Origin: Paenibacillus sp. MMS18-CY102
Lineage (GTDB): Bacteria; Bacillota; Bacilli; Paenibacillales; Paenibacillaceae
Assembly: GCF_009789195.1 (NCBI RefSeq)
Contig: NZ_WSTC01000003.1
Location: forward strand, 160,776 to 224,775
Length of the DNA: 64,000 nt
Reading direction: 5' to 3'
Positions 18,310-26,038 of this stretch are shown here, piece by piece (position 1 is the first letter of the stretch; each line of letters starts with the position of its first letter). The notes beneath the pieces are model-generated. The model was not told the origin of the DNA. It searched no databases and saw only the letters and a program-made list of their open reading frames with translations. Both the position numbers and the translations under genes were made by a program.

Positions 18310-19805
18310 CCCCGCCCGCGTTTCCTTTCGGATTGATTCCGTCCACGCACAACATTAATCTGATTAATTAATCGAGGGCGGGTTCGCATGGCCCATTGGG
18401 GCAGCCGGAACAGCGTATCCTTCTGGTCAGCAAGATTAAATGGCCCGAACGGGCTCATATATGGAATGCCGAATGACCGCAGGCTGCACAGATGAAGCAT
18501 TAACGCAATAAGCCCGACAATAATGCCGAATAGCCCGAACGAAGCGGCAAGCCCCATCAGCGGAAAACGAAGCATCCGAATCGAAATCGACATATTCATC
18601 GCCGGCACTACGAAGCTAGATATGGCCGTAATGGACACCACGATGACCATCGCGGCCGATACAATTCCTGCATCTACAGCTGCCTGCCCGATGACAAGCG
18701 TTCCTACAATCGAGACCGCTTGCCCAATTGCCTTCGGCATGCGAATGCCCGCTTCACGAAGAATTTCGAATATGACCTCCATCATTAGCGCTTCGATAAA
18801 TGCAGGGAACGGAATGCCTTCGCGCTGGGCTGCCAAGCTAATCAGAAGCTGCGGCGGAATCATTTCATGATGATACGTAGTTATCGCTATATAGAGAGCT
18901 GGCACTAACAATGCGATTAAAATGCCGCCAAAGCGGAGAATGCGCAGCAAGCTGCTAATATCAGACCGTTGGTAATAATCTTCCGCCGAGTGCATAAAAG
19001 AAATAAACAGCGCCGGCACAACCAGTACATGCGGCGTCCCGTCGACCAATATGGCTACCTTGCCTTCAAGCAGCTCGGCTGCAATAACATCCGGACGCTC
19101 CGAATTATAAATTGTCGGGAACGGCGAGTACGTCTCGTCCTGAATGAGTTCCTCAATATATCCGCTCTCAAGGATGCCATCGATGTCGATGCGATCGAGC
19201 CGCTCGCGAACCTCCGCAACCACTTTTTCGTTGGCGATGCCCTTGATGTACATGATCGACACATCGGTCTGCGTTACCTGGCCGATCTGCCTCGTCTCCA
19301 TCCAGAGCTGCTTGTTCTTGATCTTGCGCCGGATGAGCGCTGTATTGGTACGAATCGATTCCGAGAACCCTTCTTTCGGTCCACGGATAACCGTCTCGCC
19401 CGTTGCCTCAGGCACCCCGCGGTCTTTGAAACTGCTCATCTCAATGGAGTAGGCTTCCCTGCTTCCATCAATCAAAAGGATGATATAACCGGACATTAGC
19501 CGGTTAAATATCGTTTCGAAATCCTCGCATTGCTGGCTGCCGCCCGCCAGTTTGCTGCCGATCAAATTTCTCGTTGCGTCGAGATTCCGCATATCAATTA
19601 TGAGAATGTCTGCTATTAACTCTTGAACGGACCGGCTATCTGCGAGCCCCGCCGTGTAGATCACGACAGCGTTCACGCCTGCTCCGCCTACGTCAATGGC
19701 AAATGGCTTAAAAATAATGTCCGAGCTGTTGCCTAACTGTTCACGCATGATTCGTACATTTTCTTCAAGGCTCGCTTGTATCTGCTTGGTGTCGGATTCA
19801 GGCAT
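18306..19805 (-). CDS. Spore germination receptor A subunit (GerA family)
   Basis: A 499-residue protein of the GerA family. The hydrophilic N-terminal half contains IKGIANEKVVAEVRERLDRIDIDGILESGYIEELI and the conserved PFPTIYNSERPDVIAAELLEGKVAILVDGTP. The second half has membrane spans with the diagnostic GLFGIIVGLIALMLHLCSLRSFGIPYMSPF. It forms the inner-membrane receptor with the B and C subunits and responds to an unidentified germinant. It is the first gene of the four-gene operon, and the start MPESDTKQIQASLEENVRIM fits the family. Confidence 0.94.
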   Translation of the reverse strand: MPESDTKQIQASLEENVRIMREQLGNSSDIIFKPFAIDVGGAGVNAVVIYTAGLADSRSVQELIADILIIDMRNLDATRNLIGSKLAGGSQQCEDFETIFNRLMSGYIILLIDGSREAYSIEMSSFKDRGVPEATGETVIRGPKEGFSESIRTNTALIRRKIKNKQLWMETRQIGQVTQTDVSIMYIKGIANEKVVAEVRERLDRIDIDGILESGYIEELIQDETYSPFPTIYNSERPDVIAAELLEGKVAILVDGTPHVLVVPALFISFMHSAEDYYQRSDISSLLRILRFGGILIALLVPALYIAITTYHHEMIPPQLLISLAAQREGIPFPAFIEALMMEVIFEILREAGIRMPKAIGQAVSIVGTLVIGQAAVDAGIVSAAMVIVVSITAISSFVVPAMNMSISIRMLRFPLMGLAASFGLFGIIVGLIALMLHLCSLRSFGIPYMSPFGPFNLADQKDTLFRLPQWAMRTRPRLINQINVVRGRNQSERKRGRG

Positions 19806-19993
19806 GCGGCTACCTACTTTAGCTGGTTAATGACATACATAGCACCAGTATGAACTTCACGTTGGGCTTTTAAACGGTTGGTTAAGGGGAGGATAAACGT
19901 GAAAAAAGCTAGAGAAATAAATCATAGCAGCCCGCGCTGTGGAATATATATCTCGAAACCGAGGATTGCTACACTGGAAGGATTGAGGAGCAT

Positions 19994-21454
19994 ATGAATG
20001 CCAGCCAATTCATCTCTGCATGTCCTGAAGTTGCACAACCGATTCAATCGAACTGGATACCAATAACTTCGCTTGACGAGATGGAGCAACGCGAATACGA
20101 CGTTCTCATTGTGGGTTCAGGTGCGGGGGGCGGAGCGGCTTTATGGCGCCTGTGCCAGCGATGGGGTGCCGATAAACGAATCGGCTTAATTGAAGCCGGT
20201 GACACTTTGTTGAGCACACATGCCCGCAATATTAGCACGTTGTCTGATGAATTCCGCTTTTCGAGCTATTTGCGAGCGATCAAGCAGCCGGTTGCAGGCA
20301 GCGCTCCAGACTTCTCAGGCGCAATGCAAGTGATTGCACTGGGCGGGAGAACGCTGTTCTGGACCGCTATCGCGCCTCGGCCGTATGCTGGCGCTCTGGC
20401 CGATTGGCCTGTACCGATGAACGAGCTGAATTATTACTATGGGGTTGCAGAGCGGTTTATGAACGTCCGGGACTACTTCTCTTTCCAATACCCGATGTGG
20501 GAAGCGCTGTTGAACCGGCTGCAAGTTAATGGCTTTCCACAGGCCAAATATGCACCTAGGGCACTTGATTTTGAACCGCTCAATTATAATGGTTCCATCA
20601 ATTCCAACGTTTATTTCAGCTCTGTCCAATTTCTAGCCGAAGGCTTGAACTCGCATCCCTATGACCTGGCCGTACAGGCGAGGGCAACCCGAATTCTCAC
20701 TTGCGGCGGCAGAGCATGCGGCGTTGAAGTGGCGAAACCGGACAAGCGTATCTATCGATTAAAGGCCAAAAATATTATTCTAGCAACCGGCACGTTGCAA
20801 ACCCCGAGGCTGCTTCTGCATTCAGCAATTCCGGGCCCTAGCATCGGCCATTTTTTGTGGAACCATTCTTATTTGAAAGCCACCGTGCAGATGAGGCCTG
20901 ACGGATTCGCGCGAGAAATCAGTTTCGCAGCCTTCCCTTACGCACTAATTATTCCCCAGACGGAGGGTCACCCCTATCAAATTCAAATTTATCCCTCGGG
21001 CTTGCCAGCTGAGAAGAAAATCGAATTGAACGCTTTTGGGACAGTTGAACCGCGGTATGTGAACCGTGTAACGCTTGATCCCTATAAGAGGGATGAGTAC
21101 GGCGTTCCAATCATAAAAGTCGACTTCGCCTATAGTGACAGGGATTGGGCTGTAGTGGCTCAAATGTCACAAACGCTGCTCCATGCAGCCGCTGCTTGGG
21201 GAAGTGATATTCAACCTCCTGGCATATGCATGCTGCCTCCCGGTGCAGACAGCCATGAATCAGGAACATGCCGGATGGGCACCGATCCCTACACCTCGGC
21301 AACGAATCCGTACGGGCAAATTCATCACGTACCCGGATTATTTGTCGCAGACAATAGCGTGCTTCCAAGTACAGGCGGAGCCAATCCAACGCTGTCGACG
21401 ATTGCGCTGGCTATTCGAACGGCTGATTATATTGCAGGACAGAATTGTACCTAA
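19994..21454 (+). CDS. GMC family oxidoreductase
   Basis: A 486-residue FAD-dependent oxidoreductase. The N-terminal dinucleotide fold is YDVLIVGSGAGGGAALWRLC with the following IGLIEAGD. GGRTLFWTAIAPRP matches the GMC flavin region. The C-terminal DSHESGTCRMGTDPYTSATNPYG and LPSTGGANPTLSTIALAIRTADYI carry the active-site histidine and the second FAD contact. GMC enzymes oxidise alcohols or sugars; the substrate is unknown. A GATTGAGGAG site precedes the ATG. It is a single gene, divergent from the germination operon. Confidence 0.9.
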   Translation: MNASQFISACPEVAQPIQSNWIPITSLDEMEQREYDVLIVGSGAGGGAALWRLCQRWGADKRIGLIEAGDTLLSTHARNISTLSDEFRFSSYLRAIKQPVAGSAPDFSGAMQVIALGGRTLFWTAIAPRPYAGALADWPVPMNELNYYYGVAERFMNVRDYFSFQYPMWEALLNRLQVNGFPQAKYAPRALDFEPLNYNGSINSNVYFSSVQFLAEGLNSHPYDLAVQARATRILTCGGRACGVEVAKPDKRIYRLKAKNIILATGTLQTPRLLLHSAIPGPSIGHFLWNHSYLKATVQMRPDGFAREISFAAFPYALIIPQTEGHPYQIQIYPSGLPAEKKIELNAFGTVEPRYVNRVTLDPYKRDEYGVPIIKVDFAYSDRDWAVVAQMSQTLLHAAAAWGSDIQPPGICMLPPGADSHESGTCRMGTDPYTSATNPYGQIHHVPGLFVADNSVLPSTGGANPTLSTIALAIRTADYIAGQNCT

Positions 21455-21485
21455 CGGATGGCTAAATCCACAATTCCATCAAAAA

Positions 21486-21522
21486 AGAGGGCAGCCTGGC
21501 ATTCATCCTCAGGTCTCCCTCT
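21486..21522 (-). terminator. Terminator of the YkuK-like gene
   Basis: AGAGGG pairs with CCCTCT, with partial inner pairing. A run of six T residues follows on the minus strand, 36 bp past the stop of the gene at 21559. Confidence 0.6.
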
Positions 21523-21558
21523 GCATGCAAACTACTACTATATTCCCCATGGTTATGT

Positions 21559-22134
21559 CTAAATAATGAAAGGGATTTTACTGCTTTTCGAAAACCGATC
21601 CGCATAGGAGGATGCCCCGAAGGAATCAGGTTTGATGACAGGAAGCCAACCCAGCGATTCAACTCGATCTACCATTTCAGACACATATAGCGCCGTTTTG
21701 CTAACTGACTTATCCCGACCGGCATCGATATGGATAAAATGATCAAGAGCAGCTCCATGGTACACATAAGGAAGTAGAATATCTTCTAATTGGCCCCGCT
21801 TCTGTTCATCAAAATAGCACGCAACTTCTTCGCTTAGGCTAGTTTCCGTGGACAGTTTATCGCGCACAGACGTGATCTCCCGAGGGATGATCACTTGGCG
21901 GTAGCATGCCCAAGCCCCTTTACTCTCACGCCGGATAATGATCCCGGTGATCATTTTGGTAAACCCCCGGTGTACATGCCCATCCGTGCCTATAATCAGA
22001 TTGTAAGTTGCATGCGGCTCTTGCTTTAAGAAGGACTCGATGCGAGAGAAGACCGTATCGATCTCTATTCTACGTTCAGCTGTGTTCATGAAACTCATGT
22101 TATGAATCAATGGTATTTTCGGATTCCTCTTCAT
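21559..22134 (-). CDS. YkuK-type ribonuclease H-like protein (DUF458)
   Basis: A 191-residue protein. The segment YNLIIGTDGHVHRGFTKMITGIIIRRESKGAWACY resembles the start of the DUF458/YkuK fold, where the Asp of IGTD is a candidate metal ligand. HFIHIDAGRDKSVSK and GWLPVIKPDSFGASSYADRFSK match its later part. The family is predicted to be RNase H-like; activity is not demonstrated to my knowledge. It lies 66 bp downstream of a nine-gene tRNA array on the same strand, so read-through from the array is possible. The exact start is uncertain because no strong ribosome binding site precedes the first ATG. Confidence 0.75.
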   Translation of the reverse strand: MKRNPKIPLIHNMSFMNTAERRIEIDTVFSRIESFLKQEPHATYNLIIGTDGHVHRGFTKMITGIIIRRESKGAWACYRQVIIPREITSVRDKLSTETSLSEEVACYFDEQKRGQLEDILLPYVYHGAALDHFIHIDAGRDKSVSKTALYVSEMVDRVESLGWLPVIKPDSFGASSYADRFSKSSKIPFII

Positions 22135-22200
22135 ATATAATCACCTGTACCTCAACGGGTTCTCGTCCTTTCTGCCGAACTCGGCAAAGTTTATGTAATT

Positions 22201-22287
22201 TGGTGCGCCCCATGAGACTCGAACTCATAATCGTCTGATGACCACGGATTTTAAGTCCGCTGCGTCTGCCAATTCCGCCAGGGGCGC
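22201..22287 (-). tRNA. tRNA-Leu (anticodon TAA), encoded CCA
   Basis: Acceptor GCGCCCC/GGGGCGC pairs fully, the anticodon loop is CTTAAAA and the T arm is GAG-TTCGAGT-CTC. There is a long variable arm, and ACCA is encoded at the 3' end. It is the last member of the array. Confidence 0.85.
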
Positions 22288-22345
22288 AAAACATATCCGT
22301 CCATCTTGCCTCTTGTTCCGATATCGCGTATCGAATGAGAGGAAA

Positions 22346-22421
22346 TGGCAGGAGTCATGGGCATCGAACCCATCACAGCCTGTTTTGGAGACAGGCTCGC
22401 CAGCCGAGGACATGGACTCCT
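22346..22421 (-). tRNA. tRNA-Trp-like (anticodon CCA)
   Basis: Acceptor AGGAGTC/GACTCCT is perfect, the anticodon stem CCTGT/ACAGG closes the loop CTCCAAA, and CCA is encoded. The D arm (TGTC-CTCGGCT-GGCG) pairs only with G-U help and is unlike the usual bacterial tRNA-Trp. Confidence 0.7.
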
Positions 22422-22436
22422 AAATGGTTTGTGGAA

Positions 22437-22507
22437 CAGGGGAAACAGGATTCGAACCTGTGCTCACCGATTAACAGTCGGTTGCCTTACCGCTTGGCTA
22501 TACCCCT
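22437..22507 (-). tRNA. tRNA-Asn-like (anticodon GTT)
   Basis: The loop CTGTTAA and T arm ACAGG-TTCGAAT-CCTGT are good. The acceptor AGGGGTA/TTCCCCT has one mismatch, and CCA is displaced by two bases from the expected place. It differs in its stems from the tRNA-Asn at 63600. Confidence 0.65.
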
Positions 22508-22518
22508 TTAAAATATAG

Positions 22519-22592
22519 TGACGTGGACGGGGCTCGAACCCGCAGATCCCGGCTTGAAAGGCCGGTGTGTTAAACCAGTTTGAAAACATGGC
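22519..22592 (-). tRNA. Degenerate tRNA-Glu-like gene (anticodon TTC)
   Basis: Anticodon stem CCGGC/GCCGG with loop CTTTCAA and the T arm are well formed. The 5' acceptor strand is formed from the CCA tail of the preceding tRNA-Gln and pairs at only about four of seven positions. The gene is probably a fusion or decay product. Confidence 0.5.
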
Positions 22593-22662
22593 TGCCCCTC
22601 CTGGATTCGAACCAGGGATCACGGTGTCAAAGACCGTTGCCTTGCCGCTTGGCTAAGGGGCA
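22589..22662 (-). tRNA. tRNA-Gln (anticodon TTG), encoded CCA
   Basis: Acceptor TGCCCCT/AGGGGCA is perfect. The loop CTTTGAC has anticodon TTG and the T arm is CCTGG-TTCGAAT-CCAGG. Its CCA abuts and overlaps the next, degenerate tRNA. Confidence 0.85.
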
Positions 22663-22670
22663 ATAATAAT

Positions 22671-22747
22671 TGGGGAGATCGACCAGAATCGAACTGGCAT
22701 GTATCGGGATCACAACCCGGCGTGTTATCCATTTCACCACGATCTCC
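22671..22747 (-). tRNA. tRNA-His (anticodon GTG), encoded CCA
   Basis: Acceptor GAGATCG/CGATCTC with the extra G(-1) opposite C73 is diagnostic for tRNA-His. The loop is TTGTGAT and CCA is encoded. The stems differ from the usual Bacillota tRNA-His as I remember it. Confidence 0.85.
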
Positions 22748-22754
22748 ATATTGA

Positions 22755-22831
22755 TGGTCGGAGCAGCAGGATTCGAACCTACGGCCACGTATTCCCAAAA
22801 TACGTGCTCTGCCAAGCTGAGCTATGCCCCG
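22755..22831 (-). tRNA. tRNA-Pro (anticodon TGG), encoded CCA
   Basis: Acceptor CGGGGCA/TGCTCCG has one G-U pair, the loop is TTTGGGA, and the D arm is identical to the tRNA-Pro at 59711. The other stems are divergent. Confidence 0.85.
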
Positions 22832-22832
22832 G

Positions 22833-22909
22833 TGGCGGATAGGAGCGGCCTTGAACCGCTATCTGTTGTCCGGCGAATGTTCGACAGACTATTTGATAAC
22901 GTCCCATCC
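22833..22909 (-). tRNA. tRNA-like gene with unreadable anticodon
   Basis: A seven-pair acceptor (GGATGGG/CCTATCC, one G-U), a perfect T arm (AGCGG-TTCAAGG-CCGCT) and encoded GCCA define a tRNA of normal length (77). The middle does not fold into a standard D arm or a seven-base anticodon loop: TGTC/GACA leaves a 12-base loop. Probably a decayed or highly unusual tRNA. Confidence 0.5.
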
Positions 22910-22933
22910 ATGTTGTTATTGTTGTGGAAATAA

Positions 22934-23007
22934 TGACGGCAGCCAGATTCGAACTGGCGCATGCTGCTGTGAAAGAGCAGTGTGTTAATCCGCTTCACCA
23001 TGCCGCC
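22934..23007 (-). tRNA. tRNA-Glu (anticodon TTC), first of the array
   Basis: Acceptor GGCGGCA/TGCCGTC (one G-U), anticodon stem CTGCT/AGCAG with loop CTTTCAC, and a good T arm. CCA is not encoded. A 14-bp palindrome lies just upstream. Confidence 0.8.
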
Positions 23008-23022
23008 ATGAGATGATTATCA

Positions 23023-23036
23023 AGAACATATGTTCT
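23023..23036. promoter_or_regulatory. LexA/DinR-box-like palindrome before the tRNA array
   Basis: AGAACATATGTTCT is a perfect 14-bp palindrome containing GAACATATGTTC, the core of the Bacillus-type SOS box (CGAACN4GTTCG). It lies 16 bp upstream of the first tRNA. The flanking C/G of the strict consensus is absent, so LexA binding is inference. Confidence 0.45.
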
Positions 23037-23049
23037 CATTTTCAGCATA

Positions 23050-23125
23050 ATAAAAAGGCACCATCAACGTTCCTTTCTTCACTGGGCATGAAGAAAGACC
23101 ACCTTGAGAGTAGCCTTTACGCACG
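23050..23125 (-). terminator. Structured element between the 61-residue gene and the tRNA array
   Basis: A perfect 9-bp hairpin (CTTTCTTCA / TGAAGAAAG) is flanked by outer pairing AAGGC / GCCTT and a following T run on the minus strand. It likely terminates the small gene upstream or separates it from the array. Confidence 0.5.
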
Positions 23126-23155
23126 GATCGATATTAAGTTCACGAACAAAGCCGA

Positions 23156-23341
23156 TCAGTTGCAGTAAACCTGCAAGTGATTCCCTCGTCGTAACCTATA
23201 TTTCCGCTGAAGCTCTGCGTAAAAGGCATGCGTTTGTAGTTGGATGAATTCGAGCCATTGTCCGAACCAATTCGGATTAATCTCGGGTAACTGCTGCTGC
23301 TCGTTATGCTCGGGATATAACTTAATCTCGTGTGTTGCCAT
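23156..23341 (-). CDS. Small unrecognised protein, 61 residues
   Basis: Begins MATHEIKLYPEHNEQQQLPE and ends RRGNHLQVYCN. It is soluble and rich in Gln/Glu/His, with an aromatic middle (NWFGQWLEFIQLQTHAF) and a basic tail. Support comes from a strong GGGAGG site nine bases before the ATG and a SigA-type promoter (TTGACA, 18-base spacer, TACGAT) at 23377-23406. The leader resembles that of the 38-residue gene upstream (both have CGAACGAAGG then a purine-rich site). It lies upstream of the tRNA array on the same strand. Family and function are unknown. Confidence 0.6.
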   Translation of the reverse strand: MATHEIKLYPEHNEQQQLPEINPNWFGQWLEFIQLQTHAFYAELQRKYRLRRGNHLQVYCN

Positions 23342-23376
23342 CGTCGTTTCCTCCCTTCGTTCGGTTCATGTTTTGC

Positions 23377-23406
23377 ATCGTATCACAGTATAATTTTTAC
23401 TGTCAA
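23377..23406 (-). promoter_or_regulatory. SigA-type promoter of the 61-residue gene
   Basis: On the minus strand TTGACA (23401-23406) is followed after 18 bases by TACGAT (23377-23382), about 36 bp before the start codon. Confidence 0.55.
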
Positions 23407-23448
23407 TACTTTTTTTTCAATTTATTTTTCGCTGTTTATGCATCAAAA

Positions 23449-23490
23449 AAGGGCTGCCGGATCGCATGTTCCACGATCCAGACAGCCCTT
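23449..23490 (-). terminator. Terminator of the 38-residue gene
   Basis: AAGGGCTG...CAGCCCTT with inner CGATCC pairing, followed by six T residues on the minus strand, 38 bp after the small gene's stop. Confidence 0.85.
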
Positions 23491-23527
23491 GGCGTGTTTG
23501 TGAGGATGCACATTGCACCTCAATAAA

Positions 23528-23644
23528 CTACCGCATATTCAGGGAGTTCGGGATCGCGATATGTTCAAATAAAGGCTGCTCATAATTCTCGCATCCTTGC
23601 GGCTGATTGTTTAAATGCTGCTCGCTGCCGTTAATTTGCCACAT
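23528..23644 (-). CDS. Small unrecognised peptide, 38 residues
   Basis: Begins MWQINGSEQHLNNQPQGC and ends HIAIPNSLNMR. It is short, hydrophilic and Asn/Gln-rich with one Cys. It has a very strong GGAGGAGGG ribosome binding site, a good promoter (TTGACA, 18-base spacer, TATGAT) and its own terminator, so it is probably expressed. The leader matches that of the 61-residue gene downstream, suggesting duplication of an expression unit. I do not recognise it; a peptide signal or regulator is speculation. Confidence 0.55.
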   Translation of the reverse strand: MWQINGSEQHLNNQPQGCENYEQPLFEHIAIPNSLNMR

Positions 23645-23687
23645 ATCGTTTTCCCTCCTCCTTCGTTCGTTGGTTTTGATGTGACTA

Positions 23688-23717
23688 ATCATAAGTGCAG
23701 GTATTTCCAGTTGTCAA
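23688..23717 (-). promoter_or_regulatory. SigA-type promoter of the 38-residue gene
   Basis: On the minus strand TTGACA (23712-23717), an 18-base spacer, then TATGAT (23688-23693), about 44 bp before the start codon. Confidence 0.6.
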
Positions 23718-24560
23718 GCGTTTTTCAAATTTTATTTTGGATACTTTCGTGACCAGCCGAAGGCAGCATACGGATCACCGCATCCTCTATTTGCATTTTT
23801 ATTCAGGATGAACACTTCACTACTTCTCGATAGGATGCTGTTCTTCCCCACTGATCTCCAACCCATTTTCAACTTTGAGATTGTTTCAATGGCGTATTAG
23901 AGGATTGCGCGTTCTGAGGCGGCCGAACCCCGATTTTTCTTGATAAATTCGTATCTAGTATTGCTAGTTATTACGTACGAAGAGTACAGAAATATCTCTT
24001 TGCTCGGATAGGATTTCTCCCCTTTTTATTCAGGCAAAATCCTTGGCTATGATGTCCTCCTACTCTCTTCCGCACATGTATCCGTTGTATAGAAATTCAC
24101 AATATTGTATGTTAAATAAGCTGAAATAATCAATTTACTTTAGGGCTAAAGAGCTAGGCAGTTCTAACTTTGATCTTTATTTCAAATAAGGGCCAATGAT
24201 CCGCATGCAGGAATCCTAGAGCTTTTGCTCGTTTTCGACCGAATAGTGTCCTCCAAAAATATGCATTATTCTGCATACCGAAAAGGATAAACATTGCGTT
24301 ATTTTGCGCTATGCTCATCCTTCTTTTAAGCTTAATCTATATCTTCCTACTTACCGATTAAAGCATTTATCGTATCAATACATTTAACTAATCTCTTTCA
24401 TCCTAGCAACGCCTAATTCAAATATGTTATCTCCGCACGCCTGAATCTGTTCAATTCGTCTTGTGAACTATCAGTCAAATCAAACATACCCATATCCCAA
24501 GGTAGACGTAGTCTTAATGTCTGTCTCTTTAATAAATAGTTTTGAAACAGGTACAATTTG
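23718..24560. other. Gene-poor A+T-rich gap
   Basis: I find no gene, RNA or clear repeat. The base composition and nearby broken coding stretches suggest decayed inserts beside the glmS attachment region. Confidence 0.4.
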
Positions 24561-25245
24561 TTGAGCAAAGCTTGAAGAGGTTATAGATATATAAATCGGT
24601 CTCTGTAGAATTCCATCAACTACCCCTTCACCATATACTCACTTATAGTTAGGTGAATAGCTCATAAGGCCAATAAAGCATTCTCGAAAATTGCATATTG
24701 TTGAATCCCTAAGACGTCATGTTTAAGTTTATTGTATGCTTTCACCACTTTGGTATATTATTGGGCTTTATCTCTGAATTTTTATCCCAAGTTTCAAGTA
24801 ATTTAAATGGCTGCAGAATATTGCTATTATTAAATTCATCTTGCAAAGCGGGGGAAGATAAAATGCCTTCGCGTAGATTAATAAACGTATCAGGAGATAG
24901 AAAATTTTGTATATCTATTATTCCAGTTGATTTAACAAACAATTTAGTATATAAATCCCTTGAAATTATCTCAAATAGATTTGAAGCTTCCCTAATTATA
25001 GTTGCGAAGCGAACGGAAGTAGTTTTTATATTGGATAATATTGGATTAACAAACTCAAACGAATTAAGCATTTGTTGCTCTATCGAAAGATACTGGTTCT
25101 TTATACCAATAACTTCTCTCGATATTTTTCTAAGATAATTTTGCTGTTGATCTTCAATATTAAGTAGTTCTTGTCCATAAGCAAAAATCTCTTTATCGGG
25201 GATGTTATTCCTGGTCGGCAATGGATAGGATTTAATTTTAACCAT
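24480..25245 (-). pseudogene. Degraded gene of unknown family
   Basis: The 5' part is a good 167-codon frame beginning MVKIKSYPLPTRNNIPDKEI after an AAAGGAGG site and running to NNIPKW then a stop at 24742. Coding character continues past the stop in shifted frames (VKAYNKLKHDVLGIQQYAIFENA; then FIGLMSYSPNYK, a stop, and GVVDGILQRPIYISI...FAQQIVPVSKLFIKET). At least two frameshifts and one stop therefore interrupt a longer protein of over 230 residues. I do not recognise the family. The intact 167-residue N-terminal piece might still be made. Confidence 0.55.
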
Positions 25246-25401
25246 TAGTTCCTCCTTTAATTACTTTGATAACATACTAGCATTCATATTTCTGTAAACC
25301 ATTTATTCATTTTGTACGTCGTTCATTCCAATATAATCATCGAGACTTAGAGTCCTCAAATAACCCAATAACGTGCCTTAAGCTTAGTCCCTGTTATTCT
25401 T

Positions 25402-25490
25402 ATATAAATCTAATTTCCCATCGTATCATCAACTTGTCTTTAATCTCACGAATGCGTTTATTATCATTTAAAATGAAATCCCCTCTTCCC
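25402..25490 (-). pseudogene. Possible 3' remnant of another gene
   Basis: One frame reads NDNKRIREIKDKLMIRW then EIRFI and a stop. This protein-like amphipathic tail has no start or upstream body. It is listed because it sits among other decayed sequences next to the transposon; it could be chance. Confidence 0.25.
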
Positions 25491-25628
25491 AAATATATGT
25501 GCACTATATATTCCATCGCAATATAGGGTATAGTCTACGACTTTGATTTAACATTATTACCACCGAACATTGTACTTGTTCCACTAAAACTAAACAGTTA
25601 GGACTCATCATTTGAACATTCCATTCTA

Positions 25629-25668
25629 AAAAATCAGTCCCGATGATATTTATCATCGGGACTGATTT
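25629..25668 (-). terminator. Hairpin terminator just outside the transposon's left end
   Basis: AAATCAGTCCCGATGATA and its complement form a long near-perfect stem with a small loop, followed by T residues on the minus strand. Before insertion it lay about 100-140 bp past glmS and may be the original glmS terminator (inference). Confidence 0.6.
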
Positions 25669-25761
25669 AGGTAGTTCCACAAACTATATACTGGTTCTAG
25701 ACTGTTCATCACTTGACGAGATAGGTTTTTGATATATCCATGAAGTGCTGCAACGCCCGGC

Positions 25762-25766
25762 AGTCT
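25762..25766. repeat. Target-site duplication (left copy) AGTCT
   Basis: The five bases AGTCT directly precede the left terminus TGTTCGCG and recur directly after the right terminus at 46979-46983. This is the 5-bp duplication typical of Tn7-type insertion. Confidence 0.9.
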
Positions 25767-25896
25767 TGTTCGCGCAAAATAAAGTTGGAAACCGCCAGTC
25801 GTTGATGCGACCGGCGGTTCTATTGTTACCTACGAGTACGTTATATAAATAAGTTGGAAACTGTTTATTTAGCAAGTGAAAAATAAAGTTGGAAAC
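25767..25896 (+). repeat. Left transposon end with three TnsB-type sites
   Basis: The terminal TGTTCGCG is followed by 18-base sites at 25775-25792, 25844-25861 and 25879-25896, all ending AAGTTGGAAAC and all pointing inward. A hairpin (CCGCCAGTCG / CGACCGGCGG, loop TTGATG) occupies 25792-25817 between sites 1 and 2. Confidence 0.92.
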
Positions 25897-26038
25897 TAAA
25901 CAGCCAGTGGAACAAACAAGAATGTATTAATTGCGAGTCTGATGAATTCTCACAATTATAAGGTTAATAGAGTTACAGGTTTCACATAAAGCTAATTATG
26001 GTAAGATGTAGATAAACATATACAGGGAGGTTCCGTGA

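Noticed and set aside
25775..25896. Repeated AATAAAGTTGGAAAC units looked at first like a small CRISPR array
   Set aside because: Spacing is irregular, copies also sit at the other end inverted and at exact 20-bp steps, and terminal 8-mers plus a target duplication identify them as TnsB sites. No cas genes are present.
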